Positions 27,114-36,472 of a stretch of 64,000 nucleotides of DNA are shown here, one piece after another (the first letter of the stretch is position 1; the number at the start of each line of letters is the position of its first letter). This stretch comes from Tamlana sp038148895 (GTDB lineage: Bacteria > Bacteroidota > Bacteroidia > Flavobacteriales > Flavobacteriaceae). The stretch lies in assembly GCA_038148895.1 (NCBI GenBank), contig JBBVGQ010000002.1. One strand, written 5' to 3'. Made by a program: the position numbers and the translations under genes. The notes below the pieces were generated by a model. That model was not told where the DNA came from, made no database searches, and saw nothing but the letters and a program-made list of their open reading frames with translations.

Positions 27114-29351
27114 TTACAATTTAGGAATCCAATCGTCTAAACCTTTTAACACATTTTCTTTGCTAAAGGAATCAATGTCTTTTTTTGAAAGTTTTTTTCC
27201 CCAATTCACCCTTTTGTTGGAAGCTCCAGGCCCTGTTGAATTGTATTCTGCATAAAAAGTAGTTTCTTCTGCATGGGGTTTGCCCCAATTGTGCCAACCT
27301 TCGGGTTTTATATGGTTGTCCATGTAACAATTTATAAAAACGGTTTGGGCATAATCACGCCATGGCCGTCCGAGGTAAAATGTGCTATCTTGGGCATTTC
27401 CTGTTATTTTACAGTCTTTAAAAACAAAACCATATTTGGTGTCTTTATTGGTTGAAGCCGCGGTTATATAGCCGCGATTTTTGCAAAAGATTTCACAGTT
27501 TTCGAAATACCCGGTTGACCAACCAAAAATAAAATCTACTGTGCCTTCAATGTAACAATCTTTGTAATACTGTCGGCTATTGTCTCCGTACAAATAAAGC
27601 GTATCCTGATTTCCTAAGAATTTGCAATTTTCAAAAATAACTTTATCGCCATCAATCCTTACAGCAACAGCTTGACCAACTGGCCCCGCACTGTTTTCAA
27701 AAGTTATATTTTTGGCTTTAAACCCATCACCAAAGACAAAAAAGGATGTAGAACCTGTGGTGCCAACTTCTTCACCAAATGTGTTTCTTTTTTGGGCATA
27801 ATCGTCATAAGTCAATATGGTGTTTTCTTTGTCCTCACCAATAAACGTAACATTTGTTTTTGAGGCTGGAAGAACCAATTTTTCTTTATAGACACCATTT
27901 TTTATAAAAATTCGGGTTTCTTTTTTTCTGAAATCTGGCACGGCGTCAATAGCTTCTTGAACTGTTTTAAAATTTCCGCTACCATTTGAGTCAACAACAA
28001 AATGATAAGTTTCACTATTGATGGTTGTTAAATTTGAAGATGAATGTATTAATGAGTTAGCGTATATCTCGATATTTGTGTAGACCTTATCTAAAGAGTT
28101 ACCTTTAGAATCGGCAATTTCGGGATTAAGCTGATGCTGCTTTTCCCACTCATCAGGAATACCATCTTTGTCGGAATCTGTTTTTCCATTTTCTGACTTT
28201 AAAATGGGCCAACCCCCAACATTTTCCTGTGAATCAATAATGCCATTTTTGAAATTAACACTGCCTTCTTGGGTGTTGTGAACGATTCTGGAATCTACGG
28301 CATCTCTAAAAATACTGGCTCCAGCTTTTTTCATGACCTTTTTATAGGCCTCTTGAGCACTTGACGTTTTTATGTTATCGCTTATGGCTATCGGGGAGTT
28401 TAATTTAGTAGCTTCAGGATTATCGCATTGAACACCTCCATCCCAATTGTTTTTTGTGATATTTTCGAAACCACTAACGTAATTTCCATTTACATAAAAT
28501 TTACCATAAGGCTTGGAGGGATTTACAATTCTATCAAGTTTGGAAGATGTTGTAGCCGGACCGGATTTAAAGTAGTTGTTAACCATATTATAGGTGCCAT
28601 TTTCCCCTCCGTAGATACTGTTTTCACCCCAATTGTAAATCACGTTATTTCTGAAATCCACAAATTCGTTTTCTGAATTTTGGGTTGTTTTTGAACCACT
28701 AAATCTTGGATTTCTACTGTTATTGCTGGCTATTAAATTATGATGAAAAGATGCATTAACACCACCCCAAATGCCTCCATAACCATGGGCACCTTTAGGA
28801 TGCACCGAATTGTTTAGTGCTTCTGATATGATGCACCACTGAAGTGTGAAATTTTTGTTGTTGTAAAATGAAGCATTTTCATCGGTTGCCCAACTAACAG
28901 AGCAATGGTCAATGATTACATTATTGGCGTTTCTGCACCCTAAGGCATCGCCTTCAACTTTGCTCACGTCTCCCATTCTAAACCTTAAATAGCGTACAAT
29001 GACGTTATCTGCTTTTATAGTGAATGGATAGCCTTTTAGCGTAATGCCATGCCCTAGAGCCGTTTGTCCTAAGATGGTTAAATCTCCTCTGTTTACATCT
29101 AAATCAGACTTTAATTCAATAGTTCCCGAAATAGCAAATATTATGATTCTTGGTCCTTTTTTTACTATGCCTTTTCTTAAACTCCCTTCGCCGTCATTAT
29201 TTAAATTGGTAACCGTGTAAACCAATCCACCTCTACCTCCAGTAGCATATTGGCCAAAGCCTTCTGCTTCTGGAAAGGCTAGTTGCTGTGCATGAGAAAT
29301 AGATGTAAAAATTAAAAATAGGCCTATGATGTAACTGATTTTTAAGCTCAT
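27114..29351 (-). CDS. Bifunctional PL1 pectate lyase - CE8 pectin methylesterase fusion
   Basis: A 745-residue secreted protein (signal ending SISHAQ). The N-terminal parallel beta-helix (about 22-380) is a PL1-type pectate lyase: FPEAEGFGQYATGGRGG, VIIDHCSVSWATDENAS, NNSRNPRFSGS. A short linker with DSDKDGIPDEWE (calcium-binding type) leads to a CE8 domain (about 450-745): VDSNGSGNFKTVQEAID, GNQDTLYLYG, GTVDFIFGWS and YLGRPWRDYAQTV, giving both catalytic aspartates and the arginine. One chain could therefore remove methyl esters and cut the exposed galacturonan. It is 85 bp downstream of the SusCD operon with a hairpin between. No own operator is seen, so read-through from susC is possible. 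Confidence 0.94.
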   Translation of the reverse strand: MSLKISYIIGLFLIFTSISHAQQLAFPEAEGFGQYATGGRGGLVYTVTNLNNDGEGSLRKGIVKKGPRIIIFAISGTIELKSDLDVNRGDLTILGQTALGHGITLKGYPFTIKADNVIVRYLRFRMGDVSKVEGDALGCRNANNVIIDHCSVSWATDENASFYNNKNFTLQWCIISEALNNSVHPKGAHGYGGIWGGVNASFHHNLIASNNSRNPRFSGSKTTQNSENEFVDFRNNVIYNWGENSIYGGENGTYNMVNNYFKSGPATTSSKLDRIVNPSKPYGKFYVNGNYVSGFENITKNNWDGGVQCDNPEATKLNSPIAISDNIKTSSAQEAYKKVMKKAGASIFRDAVDSRIVHNTQEGSVNFKNGIIDSQENVGGWPILKSENGKTDSDKDGIPDEWEKQHQLNPEIADSKGNSLDKVYTNIEIYANSLIHSSSNLTTINSETYHFVVDSNGSGNFKTVQEAIDAVPDFRKKETRIFIKNGVYKEKLVLPASKTNVTFIGEDKENTILTYDDYAQKRNTFGEEVGTTGSTSFFVFGDGFKAKNITFENSAGPVGQAVAVRIDGDKVIFENCKFLGNQDTLYLYGDNSRQYYKDCYIEGTVDFIFGWSTGYFENCEIFCKNRGYITAASTNKDTKYGFVFKDCKITGNAQDSTFYLGRPWRDYAQTVFINCYMDNHIKPEGWHNWGKPHAEETTFYAEYNSTGPGASNKRVNWGKKLSKKDIDSFSKENVLKGLDDWIPKL

Positions 29352-29373
29352 TAATACTTTTTTTCAATAAATT

Positions 29374-29409
29374 AAAAAAAGGGCATTCATTAAAAATGTT
29401 TGCCCTTTT
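29374..29409 (-). terminator. Hairpin terminator after the SusCD-lipoprotein operon
   Basis: Arms AAAAGGGCA (29377-29385) and TGCCCTTTT (29401-29409) with a 15-nt loop. Read on the minus strand a T-run follows. It lies between the third gene of the uptake operon and the PL1-CE8 gene and probably lowers, but need not abolish, transcription into the latter. Confidence 0.8.
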
Positions 29410-29436
29410 GTATGATAAAAAATGTTTATTGCATTT

Positions 29437-30978
29437 TTAAGGTCTCCATCTTGGATCTCCAACTTGATTGTCCAATAAGGTTTGGTTAGTAACTGTAAAA
29501 TCGCCTGCAAGAGGGTCAACAAATCCAGGGTCTAGTTCTGTATAGTTACTGGCATCAAAAATAAATTGGTCAGGATTAATAAATCCAGGTGCGTTAAAAT
29601 AATTATTGTTATTAAACGTTGGACTTTCATCAACACCTGTTCTGTCAGCATATCCTTCAGATTCAGTTTCGGCTATTAAGGTATTTTGCACGGTAACTTC
29701 GTTGGTTTGGAATCTAACATATAGAATTCTTCTACTATCTGAATTAGAGCAGGCATATATTGTACAACTATCTATTAATATATTGCAAATGCTATTGCCA
29801 TTGGAAGTACCGGCAGCATCAAGCCTTAAAAAATCACGACCTGGTGCGCAGTTATTAAATGTACTTGAGGTTATGGTAACGCCTAAAGCATCAGAGTTTC
29901 TAAAATCAATAAAATCTCCACCAGCTGTAAGTATGTTGGTAACTATGCAATTTTCAACAGTTACATTTTGCACAATGGCATCTGTAACATTTCCTGCAAT
30001 AAATGAGCGTGCAAAATCGTGAATATTACAGCCACTAAGTAAGAGTGAGTTGTAATTGCCTGCACCAGTAAATCTCACGACATCAGAAACAGTTAATGCT
30101 CCGTCTAGATCTAAATTGATTAAGCTTACATCTGTTGCTCCACCATTTATTTCAAAATTAATACCCAATTTGGCCTTATCATAGCTAAGCAAACTTCTTA
30201 CAGTTATAGGTTTGTCTAAAGTAGCCGTTCCGGTTTGAGATGTATAATCACCTGGTTCAAGCAATATAACATCGCCTGGGGCAGCATTTTCAATCATTTG
30301 AAGTATATCGTTGCTTGAATTTATAACAGTACCAGTTGATGGATCTACTTCCGTCAGAAAATCTGCAAAGCCCCTAACTTTTGAGTTGTTGTAAAGGATT
30401 GCTGAATATTCTGTATCACCTGTTAATCCTGTTATGGTTGCTACACCTGATGCTTTTTCTGATGCCGAAATATCATATCTTATATCTCCAGGTTGAAGAA
30501 TGAAATGAGTAACATTCAATCCGGCTTCCCATCTTAATGTTGCCTGTGTTGCCTGTATGTCGCCTATTTGAGAAGGTTGCATAATTTGTTCGGATAATGT
30601 AGTTGCTTCACCTAAGGCCCATGAAGAATCGTTTAGTCCGCGGTCACTTACCGCTTTAACTCTGATGGAGTAAACAGTTTCTCCTTCCAGTCTTATTAAA
30701 ATAGGCAATTCACTAGCCGTTACTATCTCAGACTGAAAAATATTGGTAAAATTAGGATCGTCGGCACTAAATTCCACAACGTAATAATCTACACTTTCAT
30801 TTACAGCCCAACTTAATTCAACGAATGTTTGGTTTCTTACCCTAGCCGTTAAATCTACTGGAGCAAACTCTCGACTAATAGACAATTCTTCCACGACGTC
30901 TTCATGGTAACCACAGCTAACAATCAGCAGAGTTAGAATGAATGTGGATAATGTTTTAACTATATATTGTGTTTTCAT
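29437..30978 (-). CDS. Surface lipoprotein with fibronectin III domains and parallel beta-helix (DUF4957/DUF5123-like)
   Basis: A 513-residue lipoprotein (lipobox LIVSC, cysteine 22). Two fibronectin type III-like domains (about 38-130 and 132-210) are followed by a right-handed beta-helix (about 220-500) with repeated turns such as GDVILLEPGDY, SLINLDLDGAL and ILIDSCTIYAC, ending NQVGDPRWRP. This resembles the DUF4957/DUF5123 proteins that follow SusD in pectin loci. Position suggests a surface glycan-binding protein (SusE/F place), but the helix resembles polysaccharide lyase folds, so weak enzymatic activity is possible. It is 31 nt after SusD and ends its operon. Confidence 0.8.
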   Translation of the reverse strand: MKTQYIVKTLSTFILTLLIVSCGYHEDVVEELSISREFAPVDLTARVRNQTFVELSWAVNESVDYYVVEFSADDPNFTNIFQSEIVTASELPILIRLEGETVYSIRVKAVSDRGLNDSSWALGEATTLSEQIMQPSQIGDIQATQATLRWEAGLNVTHFILQPGDIRYDISASEKASGVATITGLTGDTEYSAILYNNSKVRGFADFLTEVDPSTGTVINSSNDILQMIENAAPGDVILLEPGDYTSQTGTATLDKPITVRSLLSYDKAKLGINFEINGGATDVSLINLDLDGALTVSDVVRFTGAGNYNSLLLSGCNIHDFARSFIAGNVTDAIVQNVTVENCIVTNILTAGGDFIDFRNSDALGVTITSSTFNNCAPGRDFLRLDAAGTSNGNSICNILIDSCTIYACSNSDSRRILYVRFQTNEVTVQNTLIAETESEGYADRTGVDESPTFNNNNYFNAPGFINPDQFIFDASNYTELDPGFVDPLAGDFTVTNQTLLDNQVGDPRWRP

Positions 30979-31009
30979 AATTTTTATCTACTTTTTTCTT
31001 AATTAAATA

Positions 31010-32809
31010 CTAATATCCGTAATCGTTTTCTAACATATTGTTACTTCCATCAATGAATACCTGCCATATTGGCCAAAATTGTCTTGTATCAGGATCTACG
31101 CCTTCTTTAAATAGGGAGTTTATCTCATCTATTTCCAGATCAGTCCAATCTTGTGCAGAATACTCCCCTCCAGGATTTGATGTTTCACCTCGGTTTAATC
31201 CGTAAATGTCAAGAGTTTCATTGTCGTCTTCATACTTGTAGTATAACGTTGTTGGTACATCAGCATAGTCTCCTGTTCTGAATAGCAAATCATTCATTTT
31301 TTGTTTTGCTTCCGCTAAATTTGCTCCCAGTAAGTTCCATCTAATTAGTGCATGTTTACGCTGTTTTTCTCCAGTAAACTCAAATTTGTGCTCATCAACT
31401 ATGGCGTTGAACATGGCTTCTTTGGTAGCTAATGCATTTACATAGGCATCAACTTTTTGTGCATGGTTTTCTGGTGCAAAAGCTCTTCTGCGTAGTTCCT
31501 TCAAATAAGGAGCAGCAGCGGCAGGACCTTCCAATTCATTGGCAGCTTCGGCAGCCATTAGTAGAACTTCCGCATATCTCATTTCTAGCCAGTTGATACC
31601 ATCATCGTTCGATGAAGTAACATAGCGATTCATCCATTCATAACGATATTTTCCAAAATACCAAGTGCTTAATCCCACCAATTGCTGTTGAGAAAATCCA
31701 AAGGCGTCTGCAGTACCCCATTCATAAGGTACAGCAGTAATATCTCTACGGGTATCTGCTTCGTCATAATCATAAAAAACAGTTGGTAAAGGGCCTGCTA
31801 TACCTCCTCGAGGTTGACCTGTGTGCTGATCCACACTACGGTGACGAATTGCAAAAGAGAAATTTACACGACCACGGCCATCTGCAAAAGGCATTTCCCA
31901 AAGCGATTCACCACCGGCAGAAACATCCTCTTCATTTAATTTTCTCCAAACAGTTTCGAAAGAAGATTCTAATTGAACCGTACCACTGTTAATAACTGAA
32001 CGGCATTCATCCAAAGCAATTTTATACATTTTTGCAACAGAAAGGTCCGGATCGGTACTTCTTCGTACACCATCTCCCGGGTACTGTTGAAAACCACTGG
32101 CAGCCAAAGCTAAGCGGGCTCTAAGACCTTTAACAAACGCTTTATTTATTCTTTCAACCGTCATGGTAGCAGAATTTTCGTTAGGCCATGGTACCAAAGT
32201 TGCAGCCTCTTCTAAGTCGGCAATAATTTGTTTGTATATGACATCTCTACTACTCTTTGCCAAATAAATGGTTTCAGAATTTATAGGTTCAAATCGAGCG
32301 GGAACATCTCCCCATGCCTTAATTAAGTCGCTGTAAAAAAGAGCCCTGTATGTTAAAGCTACACCCAATAGACGACCAAGCTCGGTATCTGGTTCTGTTG
32401 TTCCATACGTACGGATTCCTTCAATGGCTTTATTGGCTCTTTCTATTCCAATATAAATCTCATTCCAAGAACTGTTGTCCCTATTCATTTGGTCGTTATT
32501 TGGCTTAGTGTCATATATCATAAGCTCTCCAGTGGAATTACCTTCTGAAAATGAGTTGTAGTTCCATTCAGTATCAGTGTTAAAGCCATAGAATGGTATG
32601 TGACGCCCTCTGTAAGAGTTGGTATGTGCTATAATTTCTATAATACCATCAATAGCTCCTTGTGCTAAATCTGGATTAGAAAATATAACATTGTCTGCAA
32701 TACTAGATTTTGCTGGGGAGTCTAAAAAATCTGCCTCAAATTCTTGACAGCCGTTTAAAAGACCGATCATAATTACTCCCGAAGTTAATATTTTAAATAT
32801 ATTTTTCAT
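31010..32809 (-). CDS. SusD/RagB-family glycan-binding lipoprotein
   Basis: A 599-residue SusD-like lipoprotein (lipobox LLNGC, cysteine 21, then FEADFLDSPAKSS). It has the N-terminal tetratricopeptide-type helices (ALTYRALFYSDLIKAWGDVP) and the C-terminal NYLAEVLLMAAEAANE-like helix, here WLEMRYAEVLLMAAEAANE, with late tryptophans typical of the family. SusD proteins sit as a lid on the SusC channel and hand it oligosaccharides. It is 18 nt after the SusC gene. The ligand is inferred to be galacturonan or rhamnogalacturonan oligomers from the surrounding genes. Confidence 0.96.
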   Translation of the reverse strand: MKNIFKILTSGVIMIGLLNGCQEFEADFLDSPAKSSIADNVIFSNPDLAQGAIDGIIEIIAHTNSYRGRHIPFYGFNTDTEWNYNSFSEGNSTGELMIYDTKPNNDQMNRDNSSWNEIYIGIERANKAIEGIRTYGTTEPDTELGRLLGVALTYRALFYSDLIKAWGDVPARFEPINSETIYLAKSSRDVIYKQIIADLEEAATLVPWPNENSATMTVERINKAFVKGLRARLALAASGFQQYPGDGVRRSTDPDLSVAKMYKIALDECRSVINSGTVQLESSFETVWRKLNEEDVSAGGESLWEMPFADGRGRVNFSFAIRHRSVDQHTGQPRGGIAGPLPTVFYDYDEADTRRDITAVPYEWGTADAFGFSQQQLVGLSTWYFGKYRYEWMNRYVTSSNDDGINWLEMRYAEVLLMAAEAANELEGPAAAAPYLKELRRRAFAPENHAQKVDAYVNALATKEAMFNAIVDEHKFEFTGEKQRKHALIRWNLLGANLAEAKQKMNDLLFRTGDYADVPTTLYYKYEDDNETLDIYGLNRGETSNPGGEYSAQDWTDLEIDEINSLFKEGVDPDTRQFWPIWQVFIDGSNNMLENDYGY

Positions 32810-32827
32810 TTTCTGTAGAATATTTTA

Positions 32828-35800
32828 TTAAAAGTTAAGGTTTAAACCGAAAACAATTTGTCTGCTTCGAGGATATGGAGAATAATCAACCCCAGGCGTT
32901 AGAGGTGTTCTTCTTCTTGTTGAAACTTCAGGGTCTAAACCAGAATAATCGGTGATGATGAACACATTATTTGCCGTAGCATAAAACCTTAGGTTTGTAA
33001 GCCCAATTTGAGAAGTAAACCTCTCAGGTACAGTATAGCCAAGAGTAAGTGTATTTAATCTTAAGAACGATCCATCTTCTACGGCCCAATCGCTAAACAC
33101 AAAACGAGACATAAATGGAGACCACATTGTGGTATTCGCGTTAAGTGCTGCCAATTGAGTTGGATCTGTGACCAACTGACCGGTAGCGGGATCTAAGTTT
33201 GTCCATCTTTTTCCATCGGCCATGATGGTACTTAAGTTTCTGTATTGCGCATTTTGGTTAGAGGTTGTAAACTCTATTTTATTTGCATTATAGACATCGT
33301 TTCCAATGCTAAAGTTAAAAGCGGCCATCAGGTCAAACCCATAAGCACGGGCGTTGATTACCATACCACCTGTTACATCTGGATTGGCATCTCCTATGAT
33401 GGTTTGGTCATTAATATCTACCACCCCGTCAGGTGTGCCATCTGGACCACTAATGTCTTTAAGTTTCATAGTTCCTGGCATAACACCCCCTAGCCATAGA
33501 TTGTCAACAACACCTGAATTTAATGTGTAATCACCTGTTGTAGCATCATAGGTGAAATCTGAAACCTCATAACGTCCGTCACTTTGGAAACCGTACATGA
33601 CACCCAAAGGTTCACCCACTGTTATCAAATAATCATTTCCGATTTGTGTGGAAGCCCAGCCCGTTGCTTGACCGAAATCATCCAAATCTCCTAGGGAGTT
33701 AATACGATTTTTGTTCATTCCAGCATTAAAAGAGAAACTTAACCCGTAATCTTCTTTTTCTATAGCCGATACATATAACGAAGCTTCGATACCGGTGTTT
33801 TGTACCTCACCCAAATTTCTATATTGGTCATCGTAACCAGATCCAGGTATTGGGAATCTTATTAATAAATCTTCGGTAATGTTTTTGTATGCCTCTACTG
33901 TACCACTGATGCGTCCTCTGAACAAATCGAAATCAAGACCTACGTTTTGAGTGACTGTAGTTTCCCATTTTAAATCTGGATTTGCCAATGTATTGTCTGG
34001 TCTCCAATAGTTTGAAAATGTATTGAATTGCGACGTTGCACTAGACTGGTAGTTTTGAATGGTTTGACCTGCCGGAATATTATTGTTACCTGCCTCACCG
34101 TAACTAGCTCTCACCTTTAAGGTATTTAACCAATCTGCACCAGCTAAAAATGGCTCCTCAGAAATTTTCCATGCAAATGCAGCAGATGGGAAATACCCCC
34201 ATCGGTTGTCACCTAAGAACTTGCTTGATCCATCAGCACGGTATGTAGCGGTTAATAGATAGCGGTTTTTAAAATCGTAGTTAACACGACCAAAGAACGA
34301 TAATAATTTATCATCAGGACTATAAAAGTCATCTACAAGAAGTGGAGTTCCTTGGCTAGTAAGGTTTCTTGCAGTGTTAAAGTCAAATAGCTTAGGAAAT
34401 CCTTGAATTTCACTGGTAACTTCATTTCTTTCTGTAATAATCATTTCCTCACCTACAAGAAGTTTCAAACTATGGTCTTCATTGTCTAAAAGTTTTTGGA
34501 AGTCATAATTCAATGTATTGGCATTTCTGAAGGAAACACGTTTATCATCGCTGGAAACCAATGAAGGCAAGCCTTGGTTTTCGGCAGCCGGTCTGTTATT
34601 GGAGTAATAAGTTGAACGGCCATAAAAACGGTAATCTAAATCATTACGATTGTCAAGACCTAAGTCCATTTTGAATTGTAAATCATCCAATATTTTCCAA
34701 GAAAAACTACCTACCATGTTGAAGTTTTTTCTAGTTTTTAAACGTTGATTGTCATCAACCGCTACAAAAGGATTTATCAAATAGCTCGAAAGTGCTTCAT
34801 CGGTATCTGTAGTCGTTAAGCCTGAAATAGGGATAGGAGAATAACCAACACTATGTCTTAAGCGAGCATCTGCAGACGAAACTTCATTCTGTTCATTGGC
34901 ACCACCACCATTAATTTCAGTATCAGAATAACGTAAGGTGAATGATAAGTCTACTTTATCACTTGCTTTGCTTTTTAAAGATAAGGATAAATTGTTTCTT
35001 TTAAAATCCGAGCCTAGCATAATGGCTTTTTCATCGTAAAGCGCATAGTTAAAATTGAAATTAAATTTTTCAGATCCACCTCTAATAGCTAAATCCCTAC
35101 TTTGAACTTCACCCATTTGGCCATATATCTGTTTTTGCCAATTGGTGCCTTTTTGCCCAAGGTATTGATCATAATCTTGCCATAACCCAAAATATCTTTC
35201 ATATGAGTCTAGGTTGTTTGGGTCATCAAGCAAGGCATATTCATATTGCCACTTTACAAAATCTTCTGGGCTTTGCACATCAATAGTGTTAGCAATTTTC
35301 TTTGCTCCGTAAAACATGTTGAAGTTTACCGAAACTTTGCCTTCTTTACCACTTTTTGTCGTAATGATTACAACACCATTGGCACCTCTAGAACCATAAA
35401 TGGCTGTAGAAGACGCATCTTTTAAGATACTGATGTTCTCAATATCTGAAGAAGAAACATCACTTATGTTGTTTACAGGAAACCCGTCTACGATGATTAA
35501 CGGTGAACTGTCTTGGGTGATTGATCCACCTCCACGTACTCTTATGTTGATTTCAGCATCAGGAGAACCTTCAGAAGATACAACTTGAACCCCTGCCAAT
35601 CTACCAGTCAATGCTTCTGCAACATTGGATATTGGCTGTTCCTTTAAGTCATCGCCTCCTATGGCAACGACAGAACCGGTTAAATCGGATTTACGAGCTG
35701 TACCATAACCTATAACTACAACCTCTTCGAGAGATTCTAAATCAGGTTGAAGTGTTATGTTAATCGTTTTTTGACCGGCAACAGATTTTTCTTGAGTTTT

Positions 35801-36109
35801 GTAGCCGATATAAGAAAAAACCAATGTGGCATTAGAAGCTATGTTTTGAAGCTCATAGTTTCCGTCAAAATCTGTTGATGTACCGGTTGTCGTTCCTTTA
35901 ACAAGGATTGTTACACCTGGTAGGGGTCCACCTAAATCACCGTCGCTAACCGTACCCGTAACACTGATTTGGTTTTGGGCTCTGGCAAGGTTGATGCAAA
36001 GTAAAAATAGTCCGATGAATAAGACTGAATAAGCCTTATTTCGATGTCCACTTTTCTTCCGAACTTCTAAAAAGCTCAAAAGTTGATCAAATAATGAATA
36101 GTTTGTCAT
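32828..36109 (-). CDS. SusC/RagA-family TonB-dependent outer-membrane transporter
   Basis: A 1093-residue TonB-linked porin. The signal peptide (ending INLARAQ) is followed by a carboxypeptidase-regulatory-like domain (about 47-135, GPLPGVTILVKGTTTG and FDGNYELQN). Then come a TonB box region, EEVVVIGYGTARKSDLTG, a plug with ISILKDASSTAIYGSRGANG, and a 22-strand barrel ending in phenylalanine (FGLNLNF). It imports oligosaccharides using the proton-motive force through TonB. It is the only SusC in the window, so it is probably the main uptake port for pectin fragments here. Its promoter carries the LacI-type operator directly after the -7 box. Confidence 0.97.
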   Translation of the reverse strand: MTNYSLFDQLLSFLEVRKKSGHRNKAYSVLFIGLFLLCINLARAQNQISVTGTVSDGDLGGPLPGVTILVKGTTTGTSTDFDGNYELQNIASNATLVFSYIGYKTQEKSVAGQKTINITLQPDLESLEEVVVIGYGTARKSDLTGSVVAIGGDDLKEQPISNVAEALTGRLAGVQVVSSEGSPDAEINIRVRGGGSITQDSSPLIIVDGFPVNNISDVSSSDIENISILKDASSTAIYGSRGANGVVIITTKSGKEGKVSVNFNMFYGAKKIANTIDVQSPEDFVKWQYEYALLDDPNNLDSYERYFGLWQDYDQYLGQKGTNWQKQIYGQMGEVQSRDLAIRGGSEKFNFNFNYALYDEKAIMLGSDFKRNNLSLSLKSKASDKVDLSFTLRYSDTEINGGGANEQNEVSSADARLRHSVGYSPIPISGLTTTDTDEALSSYLINPFVAVDDNQRLKTRKNFNMVGSFSWKILDDLQFKMDLGLDNRNDLDYRFYGRSTYYSNNRPAAENQGLPSLVSSDDKRVSFRNANTLNYDFQKLLDNEDHSLKLLVGEEMIITERNEVTSEIQGFPKLFDFNTARNLTSQGTPLLVDDFYSPDDKLLSFFGRVNYDFKNRYLLTATYRADGSSKFLGDNRWGYFPSAAFAWKISEEPFLAGADWLNTLKVRASYGEAGNNNIPAGQTIQNYQSSATSQFNTFSNYWRPDNTLANPDLKWETTVTQNVGLDFDLFRGRISGTVEAYKNITEDLLIRFPIPGSGYDDQYRNLGEVQNTGIEASLYVSAIEKEDYGLSFSFNAGMNKNRINSLGDLDDFGQATGWASTQIGNDYLITVGEPLGVMYGFQSDGRYEVSDFTYDATTGDYTLNSGVVDNLWLGGVMPGTMKLKDISGPDGTPDGVVDINDQTIIGDANPDVTGGMVINARAYGFDLMAAFNFSIGNDVYNANKIEFTTSNQNAQYRNLSTIMADGKRWTNLDPATGQLVTDPTQLAALNANTTMWSPFMSRFVFSDWAVEDGSFLRLNTLTLGYTVPERFTSQIGLTNLRFYATANNVFIITDYSGLDPEVSTRRRTPLTPGVDYSPYPRSRQIVFGLNLNF

Positions 36110-36472
36110 GAAGTTTTAGTTTAATTAGTATATAGTTTAAAGATTCGTGAATTATTTTCCTAAAGGATAGTTACTATGACTGTATCAATGCATGAACAAA
36201 TAATTGCAATCGATTACACAAAACTATAATTTTTTGCTGGGAAAACAAATAAAATTGCTAGAATTTAAAAAATTTAACATGATACACCTTAAAAAAAACT
36301 AGTTGTTTTCTGTCATTTACCAATTTTCTTGAAATAACCAATCAGATTAATTTATGCGTCTCATATTTGATTATTTAACAATTTAATTAAAACCTTTGAA
36401 ATTGTTTGATTTTTGTTTTGTTAATGAAGCGCATTCAAATAATCGGCAAAAAAATGAGACTAGAGGTCCAGG
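36110..36472. other. Intergenic region upstream of susC-type gene
   Basis: A 363-bp AT-rich gap. It holds the SusC promoter and operator and an untranslated leader of about 95 nt. The right part (36250-36472), downstream of the PL1 gene, shows no clear terminator or small gene. Confidence 0.7.
36205..36249 (-). promoter_or_regulatory. Promoter plus LacI-type operator of the SusC-SusD operon
   Basis: On the minus strand: TTTG (36249-36246), 19 nt, TAGTTTTG (36226-36219), then TGTAATCGATTGCA (36218-36205) with no gap. This is a full match to the Bacteroidota promoter consensus with the operator directly against its -7 box. The spacing is the same as at kduI and the 39.2-kb promoter. Confidence 0.87.
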
